NCBI GenBank assembly: GCA_947307415.1
Contig: CAMZJA010000007.1
Coordinates: forward strand, 27,309 to 91,308
Reading direction: 5' to 3'
Source: an uncultured Bacteroidales bacterium
GTDB taxonomy: Bacteria > Bacteroidota > Bacteroidia > Bacteroidales > F082
DNA length: 64,000 nt
Shown: positions 53,248 to 63,587 of the stretch, piece by piece
How the letters are laid out: every line of letters begins with the position of its first letter
How positions within the stretch are numbered: position 1 is the stretch's first letter
The notes under the pieces: generated by a model
Databases searched by the model: none
Told to the model about the DNA's origin: nothing
The model's input: only the letters and a program-made list of their open reading frames with translations
Position numbers and translations under genes: made by a program

Positions 53248-54576
53248 TTATTTCCCTGTTAAATCGTGGTATCTGCGACGGGCAGACGCATAGGTTATCT
53301 GTCGGTCGGTGATTGCGTTTTGTGCTTGCAGCAGCAATGCATTTGCCTCAAGGACATCGGTCACGGTGTTGATACCGGCGCGATAGTTGAGTTCAGCGAC
53401 ACGGTAGTTTTCCTGAGCCATGTCGAGAGCAGCCTCATCGGATTGCATCAATGCCTGGGCCTCCATCATCTGATTATAAGCCTGTTTCTCTTGCAGCGAC
53501 ATCTTTTCTGTGAGGTCTTTTTGCATAAGTTCGTATTCTTCAATCTTCAGGTTATGCTCTTTGATTTTGTGAGATGTCTCCCACCATTTCATGATAGGCA
53601 CCTGAACACTCGCGAAGAAAATGGCATTGCCTTTGTAATTCTTTACCAGGTTGCCATATGAAACAGTGGCACCGACTCCGATTTGTGGCAGCGCCTCTCC
53701 CCTTGACAGCCTCTTGTAAAACACCTCAGCGTCGATTTGGAGCTGCAACAGCCTAAGCTCTGGACGTTCAAAGCCATCATTCTCAGTGAAGACACCAGAA
53801 TGATTGATATCATCGTCAAGATGCAGACCTTCTTCAGGATATTCGATTCCAATCTCCTGACACAACAGCTGTGAGGCAAGCACTATGCCATTGTTAAGCT
53901 GCAGTTGCAACGCTTTGAATTTGTTACGTTCAAGGGCTACTCGCAACTTGTCGTTTTTTGTGACAAGACCAGCTTTATAAGCCACATCAGCCACATGGTC
54001 GAGAGAATCGATTAATGCCAAAGCTGATTCCAGCGTCGCCACTTTTGACTTCAGACCAACCACAAGATAGTATGTGGACTCAATGCTTTCGAGCATGTCG
54101 CGTTCCGACACTTGTGCTTTTAGCTCTGCCGCTTCAACTCCTAATTTTGCCAACTTGTTGCCGTTTCTGACACGCCCGCCGGCATATATTGGCTGAATCG
54201 CTGTAGCGCTGATGGAGTGTCCTTTCTTCATCAACTCAATCTCTGTAGGGATACCAGCACCGTCTTCATTTAACACTTCAATGATAGCTTGAAGAATCTC
54301 TCCAAACTCATCATGCATGTCGTCTACACCATATTTTATAAGTGGATTAACCGCGTAATATGCCAAATAACCTGCGCTGACCTGTGGGAAATATTTGGTA
54401 AAGACCTGTTTCTTAACCTGCTTCGCCTTCTCTATTTCGATTTGACTAGTCTTGAACTGGGCGTTATTAGCTTTCGCCAAGGCAAAACATGAATCAAGAG
54501 TAAGGACATCGGCCTTTTGAGCATTCATTCCAAATGCCAAAACTGCCATAAACACTATCAAAATATACTTTTTCAT
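53248..54576 (-). CDS. TolC-family outer-membrane efflux protein
   Basis: A 442-residue outer-membrane channel of the RND system encoded just upstream. Signal peptide about 1-20 ('...FGMNAQ'). Two OEP repeats with long helices and 'VLTLDSCFALAKANNAQFK' at the start, and 'YRAGINTVTDVLEANALLLQAQNAI' near the end, are typical. The ATG at 54576 is preferred to the TTG at 54585. 25 bp after the RND pump gene on the same strand. Confidence 0.92.
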   Translation of the reverse strand: MKKYILIVFMAVLAFGMNAQKADVLTLDSCFALAKANNAQFKTSQIEIEKAKQVKKQVFTKYFPQVSAGYLAYYAVNPLIKYGVDDMHDEFGEILQAIIEVLNEDGAGIPTEIELMKKGHSISATAIQPIYAGGRVRNGNKLAKLGVEAAELKAQVSERDMLESIESTYYLVVGLKSKVATLESALALIDSLDHVADVAYKAGLVTKNDKLRVALERNKFKALQLQLNNGIVLASQLLCQEIGIEYPEEGLHLDDDINHSGVFTENDGFERPELRLLQLQIDAEVFYKRLSRGEALPQIGVGATVSYGNLVKNYKGNAIFFASVQVPIMKWWETSHKIKEHNLKIEEYELMQKDLTEKMSLQEKQAYNQMMEAQALMQSDEAALDMAQENYRVAELNYRAGINTVTDVLEANALLLQAQNAITDRQITYASARRRYHDLTGK

Positions 54577-54601
54577 AACTTTCAAATCTAAAGTCTAAGG
54601 T

Positions 54602-57600
54602 CTAACGACTAATGTCTGTATTTCTCTTTTCATTGCGTTCATCGCGTTTGTCGAGTCTCTTCAAGAATCTCAAGTTGATTCTGTTAAAGAACTTCTTGTC
54701 ACGTTCACCTGCGTCAAAAGCGAGGCAGTAAGCCACAGGAAGCACTGTCACGACAAGCGGGAATGTGAGGATTGTGCCGAAGCATATCACCACGCCCATA
54801 GGCTCCCAGAGCAACGTCTTTGCGAGAATCATAGGGATAACACCGAGAGCTGTCGTCGCTGAAGTCAGGAAGATCGGTCTCATACGGCGCAGACCTGCTT
54901 CGTAAGCGGCCTGATGCACAGGGATATGTTCTTTATCACGCAATTCACCAGCATAGTCGTACATTATAATGGCATTACGCACGATGATACCGATAAGTGA
55001 GATGACACCCAACATTGCTGTCACCGACATGTCGAGACCGAACATCCATAGTCCGAATGTGGCACCGAAGATGCAAAGCACTGACACAGAAAGTGAAAGT
55101 ATTGAAATGCCGATCTTGGCATAGTGGATAATAAGCACCACAAACATCACCACGATAGCTGCGAGAATAGCCATCAGCAACGAAGGCATAGTCTCATTTG
55201 TCACAGCCATTGAGCCTCCTTTATCAATTATGACACTGTCAGGAATGTCAAGATGATAATCAATGTATTCGTCAATCTTTCCGAACTCATTAAGCTGTCC
55301 GGCACCAGGCACAACGTCGGCAGCCACAGTGATACATTTCATACCGTTACGATGAGGCATATTGCTATGCTTGAACATTGGTGTCAGAGTTGCAACCTGA
55401 CGTAGAGGCACCCATTCACCAGGTTTTGCTGTTGGAATCAACATATCTCCAAGGCCTTCATAATCAATGTCATGAACACCTTCGGTATATACTGTGGTAT
55501 GGAGGTTATAGCTGCCCTCCCATAACGACACTATGCTACTTCCTGTTAAAGAGCCTGCAAGATACACCGACAACGTGGACTGCGTCACGCCGAGACGTGT
55601 GGCTTCTTCAGCATCAAGAACGACCTGTATGAATTCTGCCGACTCATCAAAATCAGAGTGGACATAGAACAGGTTCGGGTCTTTCCTCATGAATGTCATG
55701 ATAGAATCGCTGATAGCGCTAAGTGTCTCATAATCATCGCCTTTAATGTAATACTCCACAGGAGCGTTGACGATCTGATAATCCATCTGTTTGAAGCGTA
55801 TCTGCGCTATCGGGAAATAGTTCTCATACTTCTTCGGATATTCATTCATCATCTCCTTTGTAGCATTTTCCGACTCTGTTATCACGATAAACTGTGCGTA
55901 GGCGTTCGTCGGCGTTGGCTCAGGAGCGTAAGTCATGTGGAAACGTGGTGATGCCATCCCGAGGAATGCCGTCACTGACTTCACACGCTTGTCAGCCTTC
56001 AGTATCTTAGTCAAAGAGTCGGCAACAGCAGCTGTCTCCTCTATTGAACTGCCGTATGCCAGATGTATCTCAACAGCAAAGCTGTCACGTTCGGCTTTAG
56101 GAAGCATCTGGATATTTACTTTTGTAACTAAGTAAAGTCCAATCACGACGGACAATGCCGCAACTAAGATTGTACCCCATTTATGGCGGAAGCACAGGTT
56201 GAGAAGTCTCTTATATCCGTTTTGGAGGACATCGAAGAACTTAGCCTGAATCTTCTCGAACCTTGAGCGTTTGTTAGGATTTTGCGGAGCAATCATACTT
56301 GCCGACATGAATGGTATCACCCAGATTGCATACAAGAAACTGCACGCCAGTGTGATGAAGATAGCCCATGGGAACAGCTTAACAAAATCGCCCATATTTG
56401 TGCCTTTCATGATTGCCAACATCGGGAAGAACATACACGAGATTGATAATGTTGCGATGAGCATTGATGTCATGAGGTTCTTGGTTGAGACCGCCGCCGA
56501 ATACCAGCGCGAGTGTCCCTCCGCCAGCATGTCGGAATAACCGTCGATCACAACCACTGAGTCATCCACGATCATACCCAAAACAACGATGAGAGCCGCT
56601 AAAGTAACGGTATTAAGCTCTATTCCGAAGAGGAACATGATGGCCCAGGCTGCCGCGATACATACCGGCACAGATGTCGACGACACCAAAGCAGTTCTAA
56701 GCGGGAACAGCATGAGCATCACTATGATAACGATGAGAACAGCTTCGATGAGGTCTTTCAGGAACGACATCACTGACTTGTTAACAACCACAGGCTGGTC
56801 GGTGATACGGTGCACCTTGATGTCAGGTGGTGCCGTCGCAAGGAAAGCGTCGATTTTCTCGTTCACCTCCTCGCCGAATGCAACGACATTGTAGCCAGGA
56901 CGCATCTCCATAGAGAACATCAGGCAACGGTTGTTGTTGACCACGCTGTCGGAATACTGAATATACTGTGATGACTCCTTATAACGGCGTTCGATACGTG
57001 CCACGTCGCGCAGCTTCACCGTCTGTCCAGTTACAGGATCAGCATAAACCACTAACTCGTTCAAAGTATATAAGTCATCGACAGGCACTTCCACGTGAAT
57101 CAAGGCCTGACCGTCGACATTCTCAATTTTTCCAGAGATAGTGCGCAAGCTATGAGCGGCGAGTTCAGCAGTGACGATAGCAGGAGATATTGCATATTGT
57201 GTCATGCGCGCCGGGTCCATAAAAACAGCGATCTCTTCCTTCTGCTCACCCACAATCTTGATATTACCCATAGTCTTGATGGTACGCAGTTTCTCAGAGA
57301 GCTTGTCGGCAAACTCACGCAGCTCACGCGAGGAACGCTGGTCGCTCTCGATGGCGAGAAGCAACGACGAGGCGTTACCGAAGTCATCGATGACCGCTGT
57401 CGCCATCACACCTTTAGGTAAGTCTGTAATCCTGAACAACATCAATCCCTGACGGATTCGTGACCATGTCATCTTGGAATCTTTGACATCATTAACCAAG
57501 TTGACAATAATAATGAGCATTCCGTCTTTAGAATAAGAATATGTCTTGTTTTTGTCCACATCACTGAACGTGAACAGATACTGTTCGGTAATACCCGCCA

Positions 57601-57799
57601 CCCTCTGCTCTATCTCTTCCGCAGTGGCGCCAGGATACACGACAGCCACCACGCCGGTACGTATCGTCACATCCGGAAACTCATTCTTCTTCAAACGAGG
57701 AAGAGAGAAGAAACCGAAAATGACGATAATTGCCATAAAAAAGAACACAAGGCCGTTGTTCTTCATAGCAGCTTCGATAATATTTCTTTTCTGAGCCAT
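54602..57799 (-). CDS. RND efflux pump inner-membrane subunit (AcrB/HAE family)
   Basis: A 1065-residue proton-driven exporter. A first helix is at about 13-33, followed by porter domains, a six-helix bundle (about 345-545), a second periplasmic part and a last helix bundle (about 870-1045). The proton-relay Asp pair is visible in 'LGMIVDDSVVVIDGY' in helix 4. 'PGATAEEIEQRVAGITEQYL' is the conserved early porter motif. The closest class is HAE-like rather than heavy-metal CusA. 21 bp downstream of the adaptor gene; substrate unknown. Confidence 0.94.
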   Translation of the reverse strand: MAQKRNIIEAAMKNNGLVFFFMAIIVIFGFFSLPRLKKNEFPDVTIRTGVVAVVYPGATAEEIEQRVAGITEQYLFTFSDVDKNKTYSYSKDGMLIIIVNLVNDVKDSKMTWSRIRQGLMLFRITDLPKGVMATAVIDDFGNASSLLLAIESDQRSSRELREFADKLSEKLRTIKTMGNIKIVGEQKEEIAVFMDPARMTQYAISPAIVTAELAAHSLRTISGKIENVDGQALIHVEVPVDDLYTLNELVVYADPVTGQTVKLRDVARIERRYKESSQYIQYSDSVVNNNRCLMFSMEMRPGYNVVAFGEEVNEKIDAFLATAPPDIKVHRITDQPVVVNKSVMSFLKDLIEAVLIVIIVMLMLFPLRTALVSSTSVPVCIAAAWAIMFLFGIELNTVTLAALIVVLGMIVDDSVVVIDGYSDMLAEGHSRWYSAAVSTKNLMTSMLIATLSISCMFFPMLAIMKGTNMGDFVKLFPWAIFITLACSFLYAIWVIPFMSASMIAPQNPNKRSRFEKIQAKFFDVLQNGYKRLLNLCFRHKWGTILVAALSVVIGLYLVTKVNIQMLPKAERDSFAVEIHLAYGSSIEETAAVADSLTKILKADKRVKSVTAFLGMASPRFHMTYAPEPTPTNAYAQFIVITESENATKEMMNEYPKKYENYFPIAQIRFKQMDYQIVNAPVEYYIKGDDYETLSAISDSIMTFMRKDPNLFYVHSDFDESAEFIQVVLDAEEATRLGVTQSTLSVYLAGSLTGSSIVSLWEGSYNLHTTVYTEGVHDIDYEGLGDMLIPTAKPGEWVPLRQVATLTPMFKHSNMPHRNGMKCITVAADVVPGAGQLNEFGKIDEYIDYHLDIPDSVIIDKGGSMAVTNETMPSLLMAILAAIVVMFVVLIIHYAKIGISILSLSVSVLCIFGATFGLWMFGLDMSVTAMLGVISLIGIIVRNAIIMYDYAGELRDKEHIPVHQAAYEAGLRRMRPIFLTSATTALGVIPMILAKTLLWEPMGVVICFGTILTFPLVVTVLPVAYCLAFDAGERDKKFFNRINLRFLKRLDKRDERNEKRNTDISR

Positions 57800-57820
57800 T
57801 ATCTTAAAATTTCTTGGTTA

Positions 57821-58837
57821 TTAAAAAGAGACTTTAGCTCCGTTGAACAGTTTCTGGTAGCCCACCGTGACGATGGTATCGCCATGTTCGAGGCCTTTGC
57901 TGACCAGCACACCGTTCTTCACAAAGTCGCTGACCTCAATGACACGACGGTATGACCTGCCATTCTTCAAAACCCACACGGCAATACCGTTAGAAACTGT
58001 TTGCACACATGAAGCCGGCACAATGATGCCTGACGCTGCAGTGCTGTTGAGACGGATTTTAACCACCATGCCTGGCAGCGGATCTAATCCTGCGAGGTTG
58101 ATCTTGGCCTTAACAGTGTAAGTGTGACCGAAAGGATTGGATACTATGGCCTTGTCAGTGATCTTTATTTCACGTTCGATATCACCCAAAGCATGAATCT
58201 GTGCTATAGCCTTGTCACCAATAACAACATTTCCCACTTCCTTCTCAGGAACTGAAAATTCAACGACTAATTTGTCCATGTCGATAATGTTACAAAATGT
58301 CTCGGATGGACGGATTAATTCACCAATGACGCGATCATGCATGCTGACCATGCCATCCTGAGGAGCGTAAATAGTACAGTCGTCGAGATGTTTGCGTGTC
58401 GAAATCTCTGCCTGACGTGCTTTTGAGAGATCGGTCTCCATCTGTACCCAACGAACGTCGCTGATGCCACCTTCTTCATGCACTGTTTTCAGCCGCTCAT
58501 AGCCATCTTCAGCTTGATTGAGTGTGGCCAAAGCCGCATCGTGCAAACTCTTTGCCGTTGTCTCATCAACTTTAGCAATGATGGAACCTTTAGTGACTCT
58601 CTGTCCGTTGTGGACGTAGATGTCTGTAATAGTACCGCCCAAAGGGAATGACAATGACATCTTAACCTCGCTCTTGAGAGAACCTACATAATTGCGGAAG
58701 TTTGTGCCTTCAGTGAATTCCACAGCTGAAATTTTCACAGGAATAACCGGATCATACGTCTGTGTCTTGTCATTTTGTTCTCCACATCCTATTAATAATA
58801 ATGATAGTGGAATTAAAAATAAATGTTTGATTCTCAT
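57821..58837 (-). CDS. RND periplasmic adaptor lipoprotein (HlyD/MFP family)
   Basis: A 338-residue membrane fusion protein. The lipobox 'LLIGC' (Cys about 18) anchors it in the inner membrane. Barrel-sandwich ('GGTITDIYVHNGQRVTKGSIIAKVD', about 68-92) and alpha-hairpin domains (about 95-150) precede the beta-barrel and membrane-proximal domain ('IVPASCVQTVSNGIAVWVL'). It bridges the pump and TolC protein encoded after it, and follows the S9A peptidase gene by 25 bp. Confidence 0.92.
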   Translation of the reverse strand: MRIKHLFLIPLSLLLIGCGEQNDKTQTYDPVIPVKISAVEFTEGTNFRNYVGSLKSEVKMSLSFPLGGTITDIYVHNGQRVTKGSIIAKVDETTAKSLHDAALATLNQAEDGYERLKTVHEEGGISDVRWVQMETDLSKARQAEISTRKHLDDCTIYAPQDGMVSMHDRVIGELIRPSETFCNIIDMDKLVVEFSVPEKEVGNVVIGDKAIAQIHALGDIEREIKITDKAIVSNPFGHTYTVKAKINLAGLDPLPGMVVKIRLNSTAASGIIVPASCVQTVSNGIAVWVLKNGRSYRRVIEVSDFVKNGVLVSKGLEHGDTIVTVGYQKLFNGAKVSF

Positions 58838-58862
58838 CGTTGTATGTTATTAGTTAAAAAAA

Positions 58863-60995
58863 TTATTCAATTCCCATATTATAAAGGATAAAAGCGTAGA
58901 TGTCGGCTTGTTCCTCAATGACTTTTGCCATCGGCTTGCCGCCACCGTGACCGGCTTTGCTGTCGATGCGGATAATCTTAGGCTCGTCTCCTGTCTGTGC
59001 ATATTGCAACTCAGCTGCATATTTGAATGAATGTGCCGGCACGACTCGGTCATCGTGATCGGCGGTAGTGACCATAATGGCAGGATAATGGACATTCGGA
59101 CCGCTTTGTATAGTGTGCAAAGGTGAATATGCATACAACGCCTTGAACATCTCCTCGTCGTCTTCGCTGGTGCCATAGTCTGAAGCCCAGTTCCAGCCGA
59201 TGGTGAAGCGATGATAACGAAGCATATCCATCACTCCAACCTGAGGCACCGCAACTCTGAAGAGCTCAGGACGTTGGTTGACGACTGCGCCGACTAACAA
59301 ACCGCCATTCGAGCCGCCGTTTATGGCAAGATATTCTGGCGAAGTATATTGATTCTCAATGAGATACTCCGCGGCGGCAATAAAGTCGTCAAACACATTT
59401 TGTTTCTGAAGCTTTGTGCCAGCCAAGTGCCACTCTTCGCCGTATTCATTGCCGCCGCGGAGGTTTGCCATCACATAGATGCCGCCTCTCTCGAGGAACG
59501 GGATGCGGTTTACCGAGAAGCCAGGGTTCAAGGTGATGTTGAATCCGCCGTAGCCATAAAGTAATGTCGGGTTTCTGCCGTCTTTCTTCATACCCTTCTT
59601 GTATGTCAAGAACATCGGGACCTTGGTGCCGTCTTTGCTGGTGTAGAAGATCTGCTCGGTGGTGTAATCCTTCGGATTGAAATCAACCTTAGGAGCGCGG
59701 AACACCTCCGATGTATTCGACTCGATGTCATATTTGTAAATAGTCGTCGGGAAAGTGAATGAGGTGAAAGCGTAGAAAATCTCAGGCTCATCGTAGCGGC
59801 TCACAATGCCTGTAGCGCCGAATGTCGGGAACTGAATTTCATGTAACATTGTGCCGTCGAGGTTATAGACATAAGCATGGTTAGCTGCGTCCTTATCATA
59901 GGTGACAATCATCTTACCTGCACCCATCTGTGCTGAGACCATCACGTTTTCCGATTCCGGGAGCCACACCTGCCAGTTGTCAATCGAAACCTTGTTCATA
60001 TCGTTGACATCCACCACGCAGATCTGACCTTTCGGAGCGTCGTAGTTTGTCATGATATACATCTTTCCGTCAATAATATCGATTGGATTATACTGATAAT
60101 CCATGTCGAAGGCAATCTGCACAAACTTGCCCTTCGGATCGTTCATGTCGCGCATCCACAAAGTGTGTCCCGCACCCTGACCGCTCTCATACAGGAAAAT
60201 GTAATGTTCGTCTTCGGTCACACTCACGCCGTGGAAATAACGAGGCTGAGTAGGATTCTCATAGAAAAGCTCGTCTTTCTCCTGGGGATCGCCGAGTTTA
60301 TGATAATAAATCTTATGATTCTCATTGACATTCGAAAACTCCTTGCCTTCCACCGGCTTGTCGTAAGCTGCATAGAAGAATCCGTCTTTATACCAGTTGG
60401 CACCCGAAAACTTAGCCCATTCGATATGGTCTGGAAGCAGCTCTTTTGTCGCCACGTCCTTAACATAGATCTCAACCCAGTCTGAACCGCTGCGTTGGAT
60501 GGTGTAAGCAAGATATTTTCCATCATGCGAGAGGCTCATTCCACCAAGTGAGACCGTGCCGTCATCCGAAAGCTTGTTTGGGTCGAGAAGCACCTCTGGC
60601 TCGCCGCCGTTGACATCCTGCATATAATAAACGCTCTGGTTCTGCAAACCGTCATTCTTGCTGTAGAAATACTTGCCAAAACGCTTCGATGGAACGCCAT
60701 ATTTCTCATAATCAGCAATTTGCGTCAATCTTTCTTTCAACTTAGCCCTCAACGGGATATGGCTGAGATAGTCGTTTGTCAGCGCGCGCTCTGCCTCCAC
60801 CCATGCCATAGTAGCGGCAGAAGTGTCGTTTTCCAGCCAACGATATGGGTCAGCGACCTCAGTTCCAAAATAATCATCCACGACAGTCTCGTCGCGTTCT
60901 GCTTTAGGATACTCCTTAATTTTATAGCGAGTATCACATGCGGATAACATTACCATGCTTCCCATGATTAATAAGGTTGTTTTTAAAAATTTCAT
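58863..60995 (-). CDS. Prolyl oligopeptidase (S9A) lipoprotein
   Basis: A 710-residue peptidase cutting after proline in short peptides. Lipobox 'MVMLSAC' (Cys about 20). N-terminal 'VADPYRWLEND' and a seven-bladed propeller (about 75-430) cap an alpha/beta hydrolase domain. Ser562 lies in 'NGGSNGGLLVGA', Asp and His in 'TADHDDRVVPAHS' and 'GHGGG'. Its place ahead of an RND pump may be chance or may link peptide handling and efflux. Confidence 0.94.
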   Translation of the reverse strand: MKFLKTTLLIMGSMVMLSACDTRYKIKEYPKAERDETVVDDYFGTEVADPYRWLENDTSAATMAWVEAERALTNDYLSHIPLRAKLKERLTQIADYEKYGVPSKRFGKYFYSKNDGLQNQSVYYMQDVNGGEPEVLLDPNKLSDDGTVSLGGMSLSHDGKYLAYTIQRSGSDWVEIYVKDVATKELLPDHIEWAKFSGANWYKDGFFYAAYDKPVEGKEFSNVNENHKIYYHKLGDPQEKDELFYENPTQPRYFHGVSVTEDEHYIFLYESGQGAGHTLWMRDMNDPKGKFVQIAFDMDYQYNPIDIIDGKMYIMTNYDAPKGQICVVDVNDMNKVSIDNWQVWLPESENVMVSAQMGAGKMIVTYDKDAANHAYVYNLDGTMLHEIQFPTFGATGIVSRYDEPEIFYAFTSFTFPTTIYKYDIESNTSEVFRAPKVDFNPKDYTTEQIFYTSKDGTKVPMFLTYKKGMKKDGRNPTLLYGYGGFNITLNPGFSVNRIPFLERGGIYVMANLRGGNEYGEEWHLAGTKLQKQNVFDDFIAAAEYLIENQYTSPEYLAINGGSNGGLLVGAVVNQRPELFRVAVPQVGVMDMLRYHRFTIGWNWASDYGTSEDDEEMFKALYAYSPLHTIQSGPNVHYPAIMVTTADHDDRVVPAHSFKYAAELQYAQTGDEPKIIRIDSKAGHGGGKPMAKVIEEQADIYAFILYNMGIE

Positions 60996-61035
60996 AATAT
61001 TTTAAATTTAAATCATTTATCTATTATTCTGAGAT

Positions 61036-62001
61036 TTATTCGCCTGTGGCGAATGCTTTCGCTTCGCTCAGGTCTCCATTTCGCTTCGCTCCAGTCGAAA
61101 TGACGGGGAGTGTGCGTTTATCATGCCACCATAATTGTATGCTATTGAACAAATTCTGCCACACAGAATACAACGCCGGAAAAATTGCCGACAGCGGGTT
61201 CAGATAAGTGTTTGCCATCCAGATTCCCATCGCCGAGTTTTTCTGTCCGAGCAGCTGTCCCCCCGCGATGATGTCGCCGTACTTGTAACCGATGAATTTC
61301 CCCAGACCGAACTGTATCGCGCAGAAAACCACCGATGCGATGCCAAGCCAGATGATTGCCGACATGTTTTCTTTACCTTCCAAAAACATGAAATCTATAG
61401 TCTGACCGAGCGTTATCGTCAACGCCATCGCCCAAAGGTAAAACGAAAATCCTTTGATTTTACAAAAGAAATCGTTGACCTTCGGCATGAAGTTCTGACA
61501 TATCAAAGCCACAAAGAACGGAAGCGCTATCACCGTGCCTATCTTCTTGAAAATCATCAGGAAAGACGTCAGAAACGTTATCTCCTGATGTGTCCCGATG
61601 AACGAGAAATAAATCGGCGCCATCACCGCCACCATCAGATTCCCGATGATAGTGTAACTCGTCACCGTCTCACGGTTTGCGCCAAGCATACACGATATCA
61701 CCACCACCGATGCCGCCACCGGACAAATCACACCCACCAATATTCCTTGCGCTATTATCTCGTTGACATTCAATGCTGTAAGCAGATAATACATCCCTAT
61801 ACTCACCACAATCTGATACATCATCAGCCAGACATCCATCTTTGAGAAACGCAGCTTTTTCACGTTGACAGCCGCGAAATTCAGCAGCAGGATGCTGAAA
61901 ACGAGGTACGGCACTATCACCCTGATAAGGCCGCACCAAGTGTGGAACAAAAGCCCAAGCACGATGGCTGTAGGTAGAACATAAGGACGAATTTTATGCA
62001 T
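61036..62001 (-). CDS. BASS-family sodium symporter-like protein (bile acid:sodium symporter fold)
   Basis: A 321-residue inner-membrane protein with about nine to ten helices, typical of the BASS family (SBF domain). Motifs include 'GVICPVAASVVVISCMLGANRE' (crossover region) and 'GGQLLGQKNSAMGIWMANTYLNPL'. Substrates in the family include bile acids, pantothenate and keto acids. It is 15 bp after kamD, so it is probably co-transcribed and could import or export a substrate of lysine fermentation (inference). The last about 20 residues (PVISTGAKRNGDLS...) derive from a dispersed repeat. Confidence 0.82.
   Translation of the reverse strand: MHKIRPYVLPTAIVLGLLFHTWCGLIRVIVPYLVFSILLLNFAAVNVKKLRFSKMDVWLMMYQIVVSIGMYYLLTALNVNEIIAQGILVGVICPVAASVVVISCMLGANRETVTSYTIIGNLMVAVMAPIYFSFIGTHQEITFLTSFLMIFKKIGTVIALPFFVALICQNFMPKVNDFFCKIKGFSFYLWAMALTITLGQTIDFMFLEGKENMSAIIWLGIASVVFCAIQFGLGKFIGYKYGDIIAGGQLLGQKNSAMGIWMANTYLNPLSAIFPALYSVWQNLFNSIQLWWHDKRTLPVISTGAKRNGDLSEAKAFATGE
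61070..61110 (-). repeat. Dispersed repeat forming the BASS symporter C-terminal tail
   Basis: The minus strand reads GTCATTTCGACTGGAGCGAA then GCGAAATGGAGACCT, encoding PVISTGAKRNGDLS. It is the same repeat and reading frame as in the helicase gene at 29958. Confidence 0.75.
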
Positions 62002-62016
62002 CGTCGCCTTTGAATA

Positions 62017-63570
62017 TTAACGTTTTCCCTTCATGATCTCCACGAATGGATTGTAGTAGTTTTCACCTTTCTGGGTAACACCTTCAAGACCCTTACCACC
62101 GTTCTTCGGACGTTTCACATCACCAAAAATACCTTTTTCAAGAGCTGTGAACAAGCCTTCTTTCACGATTTCCTCGAGCAATGCTATTGTGTTGTTTAAC
62201 ACTAACTTAGCACGCTCACGACAAATGCCGCCTTCTTTGAACTCCATCTCCTCACCTATGCTGTGCAGGTTGTTGAAGATGTATTTTGCGTTCTCGATTG
62301 AGAGGTAACGGTCGCTCATGAACGGGGTGTGGATAGCCTCAGTCGGCATACCGAGCAGCTGGATTCCCTGATGTGTCCAGATTCCGATGATGTTGAACAG
62401 AGCATCCTGGATGTGACCGCGGAAGATGTTACCTGTCATGAACTTGGTTGGAGGCATATATTTCAACGTTGCCTTCGGGAAGATCTCACGTGTCATCTGA
62501 GCCTGTGCGAGCTCAAGGAGGAAGCCGTTTTCAAGCATCGGGTCCATTTCGAAAGCGTGACCCAAGCCCATCTGCTCTTCCTTCAAACCTGCCGAGAATG
62601 CAAGCTGTTCGTTGATGAGGTCTGATGCCAAAACTGTGTGAGCGGCCTCGACAGCGTCGGCGGTTGTCAAGTAGTTGTCCTCACCGGTGTTGATGATAAC
62701 GCCGGCAAATCCGTTGATGATACGGCTCATGTACTGGTCGATCAAAGTACGCTGCATGTTGATGTCGCGGAACAAGATGCCGTACAATGCGTCGTTCAGC
62801 ATCACGTCCAAACCTTCGAAAGCTCCCATGACGGCGATTTCCGGCATACAAAGACCTGAGCAGTAGTTACACAAACGGATGTAACGGCCGAGCTCCTCGC
62901 CCACTTCGTCCAAGGCCTTACGCATGATGCGGAAGTTCTCCTGTGTTGCGAAAGTACCGCCGAAACCTTCAGTTGTAGCGCCGTATGGCACATAGTCGAG
63001 CAACGACTGGCCAGTTGTACGAATCACAGCGATGACGTCAGCACCCTGACGGGCACCAGCCTGAGCTTGAACCACGTCCTCGTAGATGTTACCAGTTGCC
63101 ACAATAATATAAAGGTATGGCTTCGGACCCTCGCCGATGGTGTTCAGATAATGATCACGTCTGTCGTGACGTGCGCGGATCTTTCCGACGTTCTCGTCGA
63201 TGACTGGCTGCAATGTCTCAGCGATCTTTTTCTGGTCGCGAGTAACCACTTTTGTGATATCGAGCTTGCCTTCTGCCACCTGTTCAGCAATCTGCTGTGG
63301 CTTCAAGCCAGTCTGAATCATAGCGTTAGCGATGAAGAACAGCACGCCTTCACCAAGCACACCTTTCTCTTTCAGTGTGTCAACCACCACGTTCGGCAGT
63401 GGCACCTGGTTCTCATCGACGCCATCGATACCCATCAAACGGCTCAGCGTACGCTCCACCGCGACGGTAGTATATTGTTCAACAAACTCCTGCACCTGAT
63501 CGGCAATCTTCTTTGCCAAACCTCTTGCATACTCAACTTTTGTAAAATCAAGACCTAATTTGCTTGTCAT
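62017..63570 (-). CDS. kamD: Lysine 5,6-aminomutase, alpha subunit
   Basis: A 517-residue TIM-barrel subunit of the B12- and PLP-dependent enzyme that moves the terminal amino group of D-lysine or beta-lysine in anaerobic lysine fermentation. It agrees with KamD throughout: 'VERTLSRLMGIDGVDENQVPLPNVVVD', 'ATGNIYEDVVQAQAGARQGADVIAVIRTTGQSLLDYVPYG', 'YCSGLCMPEIA', 'INTGEDNYLTTADA' and the end 'FGDVKRPKNGGKGLEGV'. Length is normal. It follows the MutS-like kamC gene and precedes the BASS gene. The beta subunit kamE, usually next to kamD, is not in the window. Confidence 0.96.
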   Translation of the reverse strand: MTSKLGLDFTKVEYARGLAKKIADQVQEFVEQYTTVAVERTLSRLMGIDGVDENQVPLPNVVVDTLKEKGVLGEGVLFFIANAMIQTGLKPQQIAEQVAEGKLDITKVVTRDQKKIAETLQPVIDENVGKIRARHDRRDHYLNTIGEGPKPYLYIIVATGNIYEDVVQAQAGARQGADVIAVIRTTGQSLLDYVPYGATTEGFGGTFATQENFRIMRKALDEVGEELGRYIRLCNYCSGLCMPEIAVMGAFEGLDVMLNDALYGILFRDINMQRTLIDQYMSRIINGFAGVIINTGEDNYLTTADAVEAAHTVLASDLINEQLAFSAGLKEEQMGLGHAFEMDPMLENGFLLELAQAQMTREIFPKATLKYMPPTKFMTGNIFRGHIQDALFNIIGIWTHQGIQLLGMPTEAIHTPFMSDRYLSIENAKYIFNNLHSIGEEMEFKEGGICRERAKLVLNNTIALLEEIVKEGLFTALEKGIFGDVKRPKNGGKGLEGVTQKGENYYNPFVEIMKGKR

Positions 63571-63587
63571 AGTTTTATATTTTTAAT

